64,000 nt of DNA from Amycolatopsis sp. NBC_01480 (GCF_036227205.1 NZ_CP109442.1:186001-250000), one strand, 5' to 3'; positions 51,115 to 59,881 are shown, counted from the first letter of the stretch. Notes: generated from the sequence alone by a model not told the origin. Program-made: numbers and translations.

Positions 51115-52887
51115 TCAGGTACCGGAAGGCGTGGCCATCCCGGCGCCCTCCAGCGCCGTGGCGGCAGCAGCCCGCATGCGACGCAACAACCGCGTCGTGA
51201 CCGGCCGGACAAGGGGATGCTCGCCGCCGTGGGAGGCGGCTTCGTCCTGCCAACGCTGTTGCCTCGCCTCGAACGTCGCCGGGTCGGCCAATTCGGTGCA
51301 GTCGAGGGTGTCGTGGTCGAGGTCGACGGTGATCGTGTCGCCGTCCTCGATCAGCGCGATCGGCCCGCCGAGCGCGGCCTCCGGACCGACGTGCCCGATG
51401 ACCAGGCCGACCGATCCGCCGGAGAAACGCGCGTCCGTCATCAGCGCGATGGAGATCCCCTTCTGCCGGCACAGGGCGGTGATGCGCGACGTCGGATCCA
51501 GCATCTCCGGCATTCCGGGCGCGCCGCGCGGACCCTCGTAGCGAATGACGACCATGTCCTGATCCGCGAAGATGTCCGGCGTGTCGATCAGGGCGCCCAA
51601 CAGGTCCCGCTCGCTGTCGAACACCCGGGCACGACCGACGAACCGGTTGTCCACGATGCCCGTCTCGACACCGGCCAGCTTGATCACCGCACCGCCGTTC
51701 GGGGCGAGATTGCCCGAGAGCAGACGGAGGCCACCGGTCGGTTTGAACGGCGCGGCCACGCTGAGGACGACCTCGCCATCCGGTGCCGGCGGGTCGAGGC
51801 GCGCGATCTGCTCGGCCAGGGTCTCGCCGGTGCACGTCAGCGTCGAGCCGTCGAGCACGCCGTGGTCGAGGAGGTCCTTGACGATCACCGGGAGACCGCC
51901 GACCGCGTCGATGTCCACCATGCTGTACTTCCCGAACGGGCGGGCGTTGATCAGCACCGGCACGGTCCGGGAGAGCTGGTTGAACTCCTGCTGGGACATG
52001 ACCTCGGCCCAGAAGTCGATCCCGGTGGCCCGGGCGATCTCGGGCGCGTGCAGCAGCACGTTCGTCGATCCGCCCATCGCGATGGCCACGACCGTGGCAT
52101 TGCGGAACGCGGCGGGCGTGGCGAGGTCGCGGGGGGTGATGGCCCGCTGGGTCATGATCTCCAGGCAGTCCACGAGCTGCTCGGGGAACACCTCGGTCCG
52201 GCGCGGGTCCTCGGACGCGGGCGACACCATGTGCAGCGGTTCGAGCCCCAGCAGCGCGATGAAGGTCTGCATGGTGTTGTAGGTGAACATCCCGCCGCAG
52301 CTGCCGTGCCCGGGGCAGGCGTTGCGGGCCCAGCGCTCGCGCTTGTCCGCATCCGGGTCCCCCGCGACCTGGAAGCAGCTGACGAGGTCGATCGTCTCGC
52401 CGGTCAGCGGATCCGTGCCCGGACGGATGGAGCCGTCCGAGAGCACCACGGCGGGAACGTTGCGTTCCATGATCGCCGCGGTGGTACCCACGGGCGGCTT
52501 GTCACAGGCGACGACGGCGACCACACCACGGATGTCGCTGCCCTCGAAGTGCAGGGACAGCCCGTCATTGGTCGTCTCCCGGCCGATCAGGGAGTAGCGC
52601 ATCTGCGGTGTGCCGTTGCGCTGCCCGTCCGAGATCCCGCCCGAGTAGTTCGGCGCCAGCAACCGGACCGGCAGGTCCCGCTCCGCGATCCGGCGCCCCA
52701 TGGCGGCGTGGATGGCGTCGACCTTGTCGTTCACGCCGACGTAGCAAATGCTGTCACCCAGGGTTCCGACGACACCCCACGGCGCTCCGTGGATCCGGTC
52801 CACGTCCTGGCCCAGCGCCAGCGCCGTGGCCACGGCCTGACAGTCCTGCCCGGGCCGCCAGAGGTCTCGACCGCTCGATTCGCTCAT
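51115..52887 (-). CDS. IlvD/Edd-family dehydratase
   Basis: A 590-residue Fe-S dehydratase. Cluster-binding and active-site motifs are present: VACDKPPVG (first Cys), ARNACPGHGSCGGMFTYNTM (second Cys region), IAMGGSTNVLLHAPEIAR, and LMTDARFSGGSVGLVIGHVG with the catalytic Ser. It should dehydrate a 2,3-dihydroxy acid or a sugar acid; divergence from housekeeping IlvD and its island position favour an accessory substrate such as an aldonic acid. GAGGAGA before ATG 52887 fixes the start. It is intact despite its decayed surroundings. Confidence 0.88.
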   Translation of the reverse strand: MSESSGRDLWRPGQDCQAVATALALGQDVDRIHGAPWGVVGTLGDSICYVGVNDKVDAIHAAMGRRIAERDLPVRLLAPNYSGGISDGQRNGTPQMRYSLIGRETTNDGLSLHFEGSDIRGVVAVVACDKPPVGTTAAIMERNVPAVVLSDGSIRPGTDPLTGETIDLVSCFQVAGDPDADKRERWARNACPGHGSCGGMFTYNTMQTFIALLGLEPLHMVSPASEDPRRTEVFPEQLVDCLEIMTQRAITPRDLATPAAFRNATVVAIAMGGSTNVLLHAPEIARATGIDFWAEVMSQQEFNQLSRTVPVLINARPFGKYSMVDIDAVGGLPVIVKDLLDHGVLDGSTLTCTGETLAEQIARLDPPAPDGEVVLSVAAPFKPTGGLRLLSGNLAPNGGAVIKLAGVETGIVDNRFVGRARVFDSERDLLGALIDTPDIFADQDMVVIRYEGPRGAPGMPEMLDPTSRITALCRQKGISIALMTDARFSGGSVGLVIGHVGPEAALGGPIALIEDGDTITVDLDHDTLDCTELADPATFEARQQRWQDEAASHGGEHPLVRPVTTRLLRRMRAAAATALEGAGMATPSGT

Positions 52888-52987
52888 CCGCCCGATCTCC
52901 TCGTTTCGCGTAGCTCTCCGCGAACATACCCAGGTCCGCGCTGCGGCACCGCACGGGCTCGGCCTCTCGCCCGATCAATGCCCGGAC

Positions 52988-53060
52988 AGCAAAAAGCCCA
53001 GGCCGTTGACCTGGGCTTTGCTCCCTCGCCTGGACTCGAAGCAAGAACCCTCCGGTTAAC
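52988..53060 (-). repeat. att-like direct repeat, copy 2
   Basis: Same structure as copy 1: the CCCAGG / CCTGGG hairpin, then GGACTCGAAGCAAGAACC and CTCCGGTTAAC. It retains the tRNA anticodon-loop bases GTTAAC but has lost T-stem pairing. Downstream (53061-53135) a stretch with TTTTCG, GACGTC, GTCGAT and CTCAGCCG resembles the DNA following copy 1, so homology extends beyond the tRNA part into element sequence. Confidence 0.75.
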
Positions 53061-53337
53061 TGGTTTGACTGATTTTTCGTCGACGTCAGTCGATCTAGCT
53101 GGGATGTTTGCGATCGCTCATGCTCTCAGCCGATGTCAGTCGACCACGTTCGACCTGCAATTTCGCCCTTGAATCGCCCCTGGTTCCAGCAGCTGCCGCC
53201 GTCCGACGCGGCCGGTCCATGGGCTGACGCGGCGGAGGCTCCGGTCCGCCGAAAAAGTTTCGCCGCCGGGTTACCAGGGCTCGGCCTCGCGCGCCAACTG
53301 GCCGAGGTCCTGCAACGGGGCCGCGGAAGGAGCGGCG

Positions 53338-53613
53338 ATGAGCGCCGAGAAGCAGGTCACCGAGGTCGACGTGGATCTCATCGAGATCGACGAGGTCACT
53401 GTGAGCGAACGAGAAGACCGACGTAAGAAGGCCTACATCGTCGAGGTGCGGACCCCGGCGGGATTCGAAGCCCGGTTCCGTGTCCACCCGCAGGAGAAGC
53501 TGGAGGGCGGGACGTCAGTGCCGCTGGTCCCGTCGGCGACGCTGAAGGAGGCGGGCGTAGTGGCCGGCACGGTGTGCGTCCTGGTCGTCGCGGACCCGCA
53601 GGTCGACGGATGA
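53338..53613 (+). CDS. Small acidic protein, possibly ubiquitin-like
   Basis: A 91-residue protein: an acidic N-terminus (VDVDLIEIDEVTVSERED) followed by a beta-rich domain (KAYIVEVRTPAGFEARFRVH, then ATLKEAGVVAGTVCVLVVAD). Size, predicted beta-grasp pattern and the overlapping downstream gene recall bacterial ubiquitin-like/E2-type gene pairs, but this is a weak structural guess. AAGGAG five bases before ATG 53338 fixes the start; its stop overlaps the next ATG. Confidence 0.5.
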   Translation: MSAEKQVTEVDVDLIEIDEVTVSEREDRRKKAYIVEVRTPAGFEARFRVHPQEKLEGGTSVPLVPSATLKEAGVVAGTVCVLVVADPQVDG

Positions 53614-54102
53614 CGACGGACCCCGCACTGCTCACGCAGCTGCTCGATGACGAGGTCGAGGTCGCCCGGTCCCGGCTCGGAGACTGGGTGACGGGGATCG
53701 AGCGCGTCGGTCCAGCAGTCCGCGTGCCGCTGTCCGCGCCCGACGGCGGCCCGCCGCTCCTCATGTTGGGCGGTGCGAACTTCGACGCCGAGCCCTTCGG
53801 TGTAGCTGTCACTGAGACGAATGGATCCCCGGCGGTGCTGGAGCGTTGGCCAGCGGGGCTGGGCGCGTTGGCCAGCGGGGCTGGGCGCGTCGGTGCACCC
53901 GATCTTGAACCGGCCGTTCGTGTGTGTCCGGGGGTGCGCGGAGTACTACAGCCACCCCAGCCATGTTCAGGAGCGCTGGGACACGGTCCACCCCCCAGGG
54001 AACTCTAGAATACCTTCCATGGTGTTTCACGAGTGGCGCGCCCGTCGAGATCTACGCCGCCTTCGCCGAGCAGCGGATCGCTTGCGCGAGGGAAGAATTG
54101 CG
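53610..54102 (+). pseudogene. Cys/His-motif partner gene broken by a 22-bp tandem duplication
   Basis: Begins at ATG 53610, overlapping the previous stop (MTTDPALLTQLLDDEVEVAR ...). An exact 22-base segment, 53843-53864, is repeated at 53865-53886. Removing one copy joins the first frame to the frame that continues SVHPILNRPFVCVRGCAEYY, SHPSHVQERWDTVHP; with both copies the protein runs into a wrong frame and stops at 54008. The rejoined product carries a Cys-x4-Cys (CVRGC) and Y-Y-S-H-P-S-H motif that looks metal-binding or catalytic. The lesion could revert by slippage, so the gene may be switchable rather than dead. Confidence 0.65.
53843..53886 (+). repeat. Exact 22-bp tandem duplication
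   Basis: GCGTTGGCCAGCGGGGCTGG plus GC occurs twice in direct succession (53843-53864 and 53865-53886). 22 is not a multiple of three, so it shifts the frame of the surrounding gene by one. Confidence 0.9.
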
Positions 54103-54393
54103 ATGAGCCCCGACCCGATTCTTGGGGAGATAGTTATTGACGAGGGCTCCGAGGTTCGCATGAGATCATTAGAGGCGCTGGCAATCAGAATCGCGCAGAT
54201 TGGATATCCTGGCCTCTACGAGAACCGAGATGAGGTTCGCGCCATCGGGCAGGATCTGCACACTGCAGGCGGCAAGGCTCTCATGGTCACAGTCCTTCGT
54301 CGAGCAGATGCCATCTGCCTAGCTTCGGCAGAGCCGTCGATAGCCGGCCCGCTTGAGAGTGAATGGGACGGTATTGGCGATTGGCAATGCTAG
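54103..54393 (+). CDS. Small protein of lower GC content, unknown
   Basis: A 96-residue frame (MSPDPILGEIVIDEGSEVRM ... ALAIRIAQIGYPGLYENRDE) with GAGGGAAG seven bases before ATG 54103. It lies in the same frame as the rejoined pseudogene and could instead be that protein's C-terminal part. Its base composition is noticeably less GC-rich than the neighbours. No family recognised. Confidence 0.45.
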   Translation: MSPDPILGEIVIDEGSEVRMRSLEALAIRIAQIGYPGLYENRDEVRAIGQDLHTAGGKALMVTVLRRADAICLASAEPSIAGPLESEWDGIGDWQC

Positions 54394-54491
54394 GGATGTC
54401 TCGTAACCCGGTGATCAACAGCGACCGGTGATCGTTGATCATGATCGGGTGCAGGTGATCTCGGCGTCGCGGTCGGAGCGGGTCAGCCCGT

Positions 54492-54668
54492 TCACGGGTT
54501 TGGATCCTGGACAGTTCCAGTCGCCGAGGGCACCCGGTCCAGGTTAATCGCCACGACGCCCAGCTTACTACCGGCCACGTTAAAGCCCTCCGCGACGCTC
54601 CGATCCAAAGATGTCGAGATCCACGGGTCGTTGGCCCACGAGGTGCGCGATGAGCCCGTTACAAGGTG
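54492..54668 (-). pseudogene. Fragment resembling the C-terminus of a polymorphic toxin
   Basis: On the minus strand about 58 codons read SWANDPWISTSLDRSVAEGF, NVAGSKLGVVAINLDRVPSA and TGTVQDPN, the kind of FISTS ... VAINLDRVP pattern found in ADP-ribosyltransferase-like toxin domains. The frame upstream (above 54668) switches to non-coding antisense of a subtilase fragment, so only the tail is left. Identification is tentative. Confidence 0.4.
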
Positions 54669-55171
54669 GTCGACCCGAACGCCCGCGCCGCGGTCGAGCA
54701 TGCCTTCCAGCGCGGTGCCCTGGTCGTCGCCGCTGTCGGCAACAACGGAAATACGGGAAACTCCGCCAACTATCCGGCCTCCTTTCCCGGAGTCGTCGCA
54801 GTGAGCGGTATCGACTCCGGCAACCAGTTCTGGCCCAGCAGCGCCTCCGGACCACACACCACACTGGCCGCCCCGGGCGTGGACATCCGCTCCGCGAACG
54901 ACCACGGCGGCTACCTGCACGGCGACGGCACCAGCTACGCAGCCCCTACGTAGCGGCCAACGCCGCACTACTGCGGTCGCAACACCCGAATATGACGGCA
55001 GGACAAGTCACCCGGCAGATGATCAACACCGCCGACCGCCACAGCGACGACCAACGCGATGACCAATTCGGGTTCGGAATCGTCCACCCGCTACGGGCGC
55101 TCATCGCACCGGCCACGTCCGACTCCGGAGTAGTGTTTCACCGCATTCGCCGCGGAAGAAGACCCGCATGA
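54666..55171 (+). pseudogene. Frameshifted fragment of an S8 subtilisin-family protease
   Basis: The first frame carries RGALVVAAVGNNGNTGNSAN, YPASFPGVVAVSGIDSGNQF, LAAPGVDIRSANDHGGYLHG and DGTSYAAP with the catalytic Ser, and stops at 54953. The protein continues one frame over (YVAANAALLRSQHPNMTAGQ, VTRQMINTADRHSDDQ, FGFGIVHPLRAL), so one base is missing near 54945. The Asp and His parts of the catalytic triad are absent upstream, where the toxin fragment begins. Resembles mycosin-like subtilases. Confidence 0.75.
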
Positions 55172-55499
55172 CATTGTCCTTTTCGGACTCGATCGTTCTG
55201 GGCATCCCAGTGCCCCGCCGAGCCGCTGAAAATTGGCGGTCAGCGCAAAGCTGCACCCGCAACGCGACCAACTCGACGGCAGCGGTCTCGCCGCGTCTGG
55301 GGGACGGCTCTTCATCGACCTGGTCCGAGGGCAGGTCCCGAGGATGTTCCGGATCGGCCATCAACCCAAGCCATGAGACCGGCGCAGGCCGCGTCGCAGC
55401 GTCCGGGGTCCGGACATCCAGCCGACGCGCGGGTCTCGGGGTCGATCTCGGGGATCATCCCGGATGTTCTCCGGCACCGGCGCGGCTAGCGTCGATCGA
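55172..55499. other. Gap without a supported gene
   Basis: About 330 bases between the protease remnant and the membrane-protein gene. A minus frame at 55101-55364 has no domain signature. Near the right end is TAGCGT, a plausible -10 element 7-10 bases before GTG 55500. Confidence 0.4.
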
Positions 55500-56390
55500 G
55501 TGTTCCGACGTGCGCTTCTCGCCATCCTTGCCGGTATCGCGGTGTTCCTGGTGCCGTGGACCGTCTACCTCGGCTTGACCCTGCCCGAACGCTTCGACAC
55601 GAGCCAGTGGCGGTTCGCGTGGGTCGGCTTCGACATCGTCCTGCTGCTGTGTTTCGCCTCGACCGTCCTGCTCGGGATGCGCCGCAGCCGCGCGTCCGTG
55701 CCGATGCTGGCCGCGACGGCGACGCTGCTGTTCTGCGACGCCTGGTTCGACGTCGTCCTCGACTGGGGCGGTCCCGACCAGTGGGTGAGCCTGGGCACAG
55801 CGCTGCTGGCCGAGGTGCCCATCGCGGTGTTCCTGCTGCTCCGGGCCCGAGCCCTGCTCGCCGGCAACGCGCGGCCGAGACCGCTGACCATGCGCGACAT
55901 CGCCGTGCACACGAACCCGGACTACCAGCGTCTTCTCCGTCTCCTGCCCGCCACTTCCGCCGAGCTGAGCGCGCAGGTCCCGGAGATCGACGTCCCGGCC
56001 GCGCTGTCGACCCTCGCCCAGGCCGGCTACACCCGCCGCACTCGCGACGGCCGCTGGCACCCCGTCCCGCAGAGCACGAACGAAGCGAAGCCGGAAGACT
56101 TCCCCGAAGCCGACCGGGCCACGCTGGCCGCCTACCTGGACGCGAAGTACGACCGCGAGGTCCGGCTGCTGGCCTGGGCCGCCGAGCGCCGCGAGACGTT
56201 CGACGGCTGGACCGCCGGGAGCCGCGCCGGGATGCGACTGAGCTTCAAGGACTTGAAGGAGTTCGAGGCGGAGTACCTGGAGCTGGTCCACCGCTACGCG
56301 GCCCGCAAGCCCGCGGCGGCCGGCGAGGCGCGCGACCTTTCAGTGCGGTTCTACGCGTTCCCGGAACCGAAACCCGCCGAGCTGGCGTAG
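55500..56390 (+). CDS. Membrane protein with cytoplasmic C-terminal domain, unknown
   Basis: A 296-residue protein with four hydrophobic segments (ALLAILAGIAVFLVPWTVYL, FDIVLLLCFASTVLLGM, MLAATATLLFCDAWFDVVL, LGTALLAEVPIAVFLLL) followed by a soluble part of about 170 residues containing a short winged-helix-like stretch (IDVPAALSTLAQAGYTRRTR). GTG 55500 follows TAGCGT so closely that the transcript is probably leaderless; the upstream in-frame start at 55464 lacks a binding site. Family not recognised. Confidence 0.65.
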   Translation: MFRRALLAILAGIAVFLVPWTVYLGLTLPERFDTSQWRFAWVGFDIVLLLCFASTVLLGMRRSRASVPMLAATATLLFCDAWFDVVLDWGGPDQWVSLGTALLAEVPIAVFLLLRARALLAGNARPRPLTMRDIAVHTNPDYQRLLRLLPATSAELSAQVPEIDVPAALSTLAQAGYTRRTRDGRWHPVPQSTNEAKPEDFPEADRATLAAYLDAKYDREVRLLAWAAERRETFDGWTAGSRAGMRLSFKDLKEFEAEYLELVHRYAARKPAAAGEARDLSVRFYAFPEPKPAELA

Positions 56391-57014
56391 ATTTCCCGGC
56401 ACCATACGGCTGCTGGACAAGGAGCCGGACAACGCCCGGCGAATCCGCAGGCGCTCACGCTGATCGACAAGGTCACTCAGATCACCGAGCCACGGACCGA
56501 GGTGGGCGAGCCGTTCCTTGGCAGAGGCAGGTCCGCGGTCGGAACCCAGCACAGCCTCGACAAAGGCATCCACATCGAACCAGGCGGCGGCTCGCATCGG
56601 CTGGAAGCCCTACCCCACGGTGAAGTCCTGTGCGTACCCCACAACCGGGCGCACGCTGGCAACGTGGCGCAATGGCGGGGCTGCTTCGCAAGCCGCAACG
56701 TCGCGCGCCGTCGCCTCCCCGTATCCTGGTGGCAGTGGGCGTGCCCGAAGGTGAAGCCGGTGGCCGCTACAGACGTTGAATGGCCGGCATTACGGTGGTT
56801 CCGGGTCGAGTCCAGTGTGAGCGAGGAACGCGTCGAGCAGCCCGGGTCGGTACTGGATGCGTTTGAGCCGATTCTTCACCGCCAGGTCGAATACGAATGC
56901 TGTGGCTGCGGCTTTCGACATACCTCGCCACGGCCGCCACGCCCGTGCCCCCCGCTTGACCGTGACGGGCGGATGCCGAGGCGTCGTTGGTTACTTCCTA
57001 CGAGGGGCGAGCAG
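56391..57014. other. Relic-rich gap
   Basis: About 620 bases with no firm gene. Two minus-strand frames may be relics or small genes: 56340-56597 (begins MRAAAWFDVDAFVEAVLGSD) and the 43-codon frame at 56790-56921. Plus-strand frames lack domains. I see no inverted repeats or transposase. Confidence 0.4.
56790..56921 (-). CDS. Possible 43-residue protein
   Basis: ATG 56921 opens a 43-codon frame (MSKAAATAFVFDLAVKNRLK, RIQYRPGLLDAFLAHTGL) with natural amino-acid composition and GGCGAGG directly upstream, though the spacing is very short. It may be a small protein or the tail of a lost gene. No family recognised. Confidence 0.25.
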   Translation of the reverse strand: MSKAAATAFVFDLAVKNRLKRIQYRPGLLDAFLAHTGLDPEPP

Positions 57015-57833
57015 TCATGCGATTCCTTGCGGGTTGGCGATGATCATGCGCCAACCGTGCTCGGGCGTGTGCTTCAGGACGTTCGTGGCGGTGCCGCGCG
57101 AGTCGACCTGCTGCCCGTCGGGTGTGGTGATCCGCAACGTGTAGTCGACGATGATCAGCGCCACGTCACCTCGGCGGAAAACATGTCGCGTCCGGTTCTC
57201 CAGACGGGCCTGAACGGCGATCAGGTTCTTCAGCTCCTGACCGACGAGATCGTGACCTTCGACGACGGACCCGTCCGAGGTCCGCATGGTCGCTTCCGGG
57301 TCGTAGAGAGCCTGGAGACGGTCGTGGTCCCCTGAGTTGAGCGCGTGGTCGAACGCGGTGGCGAAGGTGGCAGGGTCGGTGATCTTCTGGTCCATCGTGG
57401 TGTCCTCTCCGGCGACGAGCGCGCGCAGCGTGGCGAGTGAAGTGGCCTGGCCTCCGACGACGAGGTCGCCGTCGGCGATTTCCAGGAAGCGCACCCAGAT
57501 GCGCTGGGCGTTCTCCTCGGTCGGGGCGCAGCCTTCGATCATCATGAGCTCGTGGGTGATCCGCGCGCCCAGGTCGAGCTTCGACGGTTCGGTCATCGCG
57601 CCGCGCAGCGTGGTGACCTCGACGTAGTAGTGCGGCTTCGACGAGGTGCCGGTGGCCTTGAGGAACGCCGTCTCGGGTAGCTGCTCGAACAGCACCCAGG
57701 TCAGTTCCGGGGCGACGGTGCTGCCGGCGAATCCCTCGGCGGAGTAGGTCAGTTCGCCGAGCGCGGCGGCGATCCGCTCCGGGTCATGTCCGGGGAACGC
57801 GGTTTCGCTGGTGGTGATCTTCACCAGTGCCAT
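57015..57833 (-). CDS. Fusion of a tautomerase-like domain and an NTF2/SnoaL-like domain
   Basis: A 272-residue protein in two parts. Residues 1-130 resemble a tautomerase-type subunit (ALVKITTSETAFPGHDPERI, PHYYVEVTTLRGAMTEPSKL, DGDLVVGGQA). Residues 140-272 are an NTF2-like domain of the DUF4440/SnoaL kind (DPATFATAFDHALNSGDHDR, LQALYDPEATMRTSDGSVVE, GDVALIIVDYTLRI). The junction follows LRALVAGEDTTMDQ and there is no stop between. The start overlaps the end of the hydrolase gene by 13 bases, so the two are translated together. Role unknown, probably small-molecule isomerisation. Confidence 0.75.
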   Translation of the reverse strand: MALVKITTSETAFPGHDPERIAAALGELTYSAEGFAGSTVAPELTWVLFEQLPETAFLKATGTSSKPHYYVEVTTLRGAMTEPSKLDLGARITHELMMIEGCAPTEENAQRIWVRFLEIADGDLVVGGQATSLATLRALVAGEDTTMDQKITDPATFATAFDHALNSGDHDRLQALYDPEATMRTSDGSVVEGHDLVGQELKNLIAVQARLENRTRHVFRRGDVALIIVDYTLRITTPDGQQVDSRGTATNVLKHTPEHGWRMIIANPQGIA

Positions 57834-58615
57834 GAGGTGAGCTCCTTGCAGAAGGTGTCGATGCGTGCGGCGAGCTGTTCGGGACGTTCCAGCGGTAGGA
57901 GGTGCCCGGCGCCGGGAACCACGTCGAGCCGGGCGCCGGGGATGACGCCGGCGACGTTCCCGCGCATCACCTCGACCGGCTCGACCCGGTCGTGTTCCCC
58001 CACCACCACGAGCACCGGGACGTCGATCCGCGCCAGGTCCGCCGAGACGTCCTCCAGGATCGTGCGCGCCGGCCACTCGCGTTTCGCCGCTGAGGCGCCC
58101 GCCAGGCTGTCCTCGACGACCTGCTCGCGGAGCGCGTCCGAGAGGGGTGCGTGGCTCAGCACGACGTCCAGCGCCGCCAGCACCGACTCACGACTCTCGT
58201 AAGCCGTAGCCATCTGTGCACGGACCCCGTCGGGGATCGGGACGGGCTTGGCCGGCGCCGGCGCGACCAAGACCGCACCGCGCAGTCCCGCCGGGCGGCG
58301 GGTCGCGAGCAGTTGCGCGACCTTGCCGCCCATGCTGTGCCCGACCAGGACGTAGTCGTCGAGGTCCAGCGCGGTGATCACGGCCTGCGCGTCGCCGGCG
58401 AGGTCGGCCGTCGCGTAGCCGGTTTCCGGTGCACTGGACCGGCCCCAGCCCCGGTGGTCGAGCGCGACGCAGCGCGCGGTCAAGCACTCGATCACCGGGT
58501 ACCAGGTGCGGACCGACCCGCCCCAGTAGTGCAGGAACACCAGCGCCGGCCCGGCTCTGCCGGTGTCCTCGACGTGCACTGACGCCGTATCGGTGATGAT
58601 ATGAGAATCGGTCAT
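57821..58615 (-). CDS. Alpha/beta-hydrolase
   Basis: A 264-residue cytoplasmic hydrolase with LVFLHYWGGS (oxyanion hole), VLVGHSMGGKVAQL (Ser nucleophile), VVVGEHDRVEP (Asp) and VPGAGHLLPLERPEQ (His), a full catalytic triad. Likely an esterase or C-C hydrolase. ATG 58615 is 27 bases from the divergent AraC gene, which probably controls it. Longer upstream extensions would run through the AraC gene and are rejected. Confidence 0.88.
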   Translation of the reverse strand: MTDSHIITDTASVHVEDTGRAGPALVFLHYWGGSVRTWYPVIECLTARCVALDHRGWGRSSAPETGYATADLAGDAQAVITALDLDDYVLVGHSMGGKVAQLLATRRPAGLRGAVLVAPAPAKPVPIPDGVRAQMATAYESRESVLAALDVVLSHAPLSDALREQVVEDSLAGASAAKREWPARTILEDVSADLARIDVPVLVVVGEHDRVEPVEVMRGNVAGVIPGARLDVVPGAGHLLPLERPEQLAARIDTFCKELTSWHW

Positions 58616-58642
58616 GCTTCGACACGATAGGGAGGAACACGG

Positions 58643-59491
58643 GTGAAAGGCGGACCTCGATCTGTGAAAACGAGACAAGTGATCCGCCGTGTGCCGTTCC
58701 AGGCTCCCGCACCGTTCGGAGTCGAGGTGCTGACGATCGCGCAGCTGTGGGCGATGGCTCCGCCGGGTTATCTCGCCTCGCCGCAGCGTCCGGACTTCCA
58801 CCTGCTGCTCCTGGTGACCGGTGGGGCGACGACCCATTCCCTCGACTTCGAGCGGTATCGGCTGGAGCGCGGTTCGGCGCTGTGGGTCCGGCCCGGCCAG
58901 GTCCAGGTCTTCGGCGAGCGCGCCACCGGCGACCTCGTCCTGTTCCAGCCGGACTTCCTCATCCCCGGCACCCACGCCGCCACTCTCGCCGGCGATCGCG
59001 CCGGCCTGGTCGCCGCGACCGCACCCGTCGAGCCGGCCCGCCGGGCGCTGCGCCGCGAGTACGACCGCGCCCGGCAGCCGACCACCGTCCAGACCGAGAC
59101 ACTGCGGCACCTGCTGTCGGTCCTCATCCTGGGCCTGGCCCGCCATACCCCGGACCGCACACCGGACGCCGCTGGCCTCGACGCCCGCTTCCGGGCCCTG
59201 CTCGAACGCGACTTCGCCACCGCGCACGACGTCGCCTACTACGCCCGCCGCCTCGGCTACTCCGCCCGCACCCTCAGCCGAGCCACGCAGGCCGCGGCCG
59301 GCGAGTCACCGAAGCAAGCCATCAACGACCGGCTCGCCCTCGAAGCCCGCCGTCTCCTCGCCCACACCGACCAGCCGGTCTCCCAGCTCGCCCGCCGCCT
59401 GGGCTTCCGTGACCCGTCGAACTTCTCGACGTTCTTCACCATCCACACCGGACAGCCACCGACGGTGTTCCGCGCAGGCACTCGGCCGTGA
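58643..59491 (+). CDS. AraC-family regulator
   Basis: A 282-residue regulator: an N-terminal cupin-like sensor (HLLLLVTGGATTHSLDFERY, LWVRPGQVQVFG) and C-terminal double helix-turn-helix (VAYYARRLGYSARTLSRATQ, VSQLARRLGFRDPSNFSTFF). GGGAGGAA seven bases before GTG 58643 fixes the start. It is divergent from the hydrolase/tautomerase pair across a 27-base gap, so it most likely regulates them. Confidence 0.88.
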   Translation: MKGGPRSVKTRQVIRRVPFQAPAPFGVEVLTIAQLWAMAPPGYLASPQRPDFHLLLLVTGGATTHSLDFERYRLERGSALWVRPGQVQVFGERATGDLVLFQPDFLIPGTHAATLAGDRAGLVAATAPVEPARRALRREYDRARQPTTVQTETLRHLLSVLILGLARHTPDRTPDAAGLDARFRALLERDFATAHDVAYYARRLGYSARTLSRATQAAAGESPKQAINDRLALEARRLLAHTDQPVSQLARRLGFRDPSNFSTFFTIHTGQPPTVFRAGTRP

Positions 59492-59505
59492 TACAGCAGC
59501 TGCGC

Positions 59506-59881
59506 CGGACACGATCACCGTCACCGTCGGCCCCGACGGGCACCGCGGTCCCTTCTCCCGCGCCTGGCTCGAAGCGCAGCTGAACGCCTCGAGCGGGGAC
59601 GGCCGCACCGAAGCCGGCAAACGGCTGTGGCAGGCCCGCGACCTCGACGGCCGGCTGCCCGCCGCGGACTGGGCCGCCTACCGCGACGACCCGGCCGAGC
59701 GCGCGCGGGTCCTGAGAGCCGTACGCGACCTCGGATTCGCCCTCCTGCACGGCACCCCGACCGAGGAGGAGACCGTGCTCACCATCGCCCGGACGTTCGG
59801 CTACCCGCGCGAGACGAACTACGGCACGCTCCTCGACGTCCGAGTCGAACCCGACCCCAGCAACCTCGCGAGAACACCCGT
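59506..59881 (+). pseudogene. N-terminal fragment of a gamma-butyrobetaine-hydroxylase-like gene
   Basis: The frame reads ITVTVGPDGHRGPFSRAWLE, then RVLRAVRDLGFALLHGTPTE and ARTFGYPRETNYGTLLDVRV, matching the N-terminal domain and early catalytic part of gamma-butyrobetaine / trimethyllysine dioxygenases. It breaks off after EPDPSNLARTP; the Fe-binding His-x-Asp and distal His are absent, and there is no clear start. A truncated relic at the edge of the island. Confidence 0.65.

Noticed and set aside
49941..53060. Two additional tRNA-Asn genes at the repeat copies
   Set aside because: Only the 3' half is present, the acceptor and T stems no longer pair, and the 5' half is absent.
54394..54491. 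Insertion sequence between the small 54103 gene and the toxin fragment
   Set aside because: Some bases resemble transposon-like relic sequence, but no inverted repeats or transposase frame could be shown.
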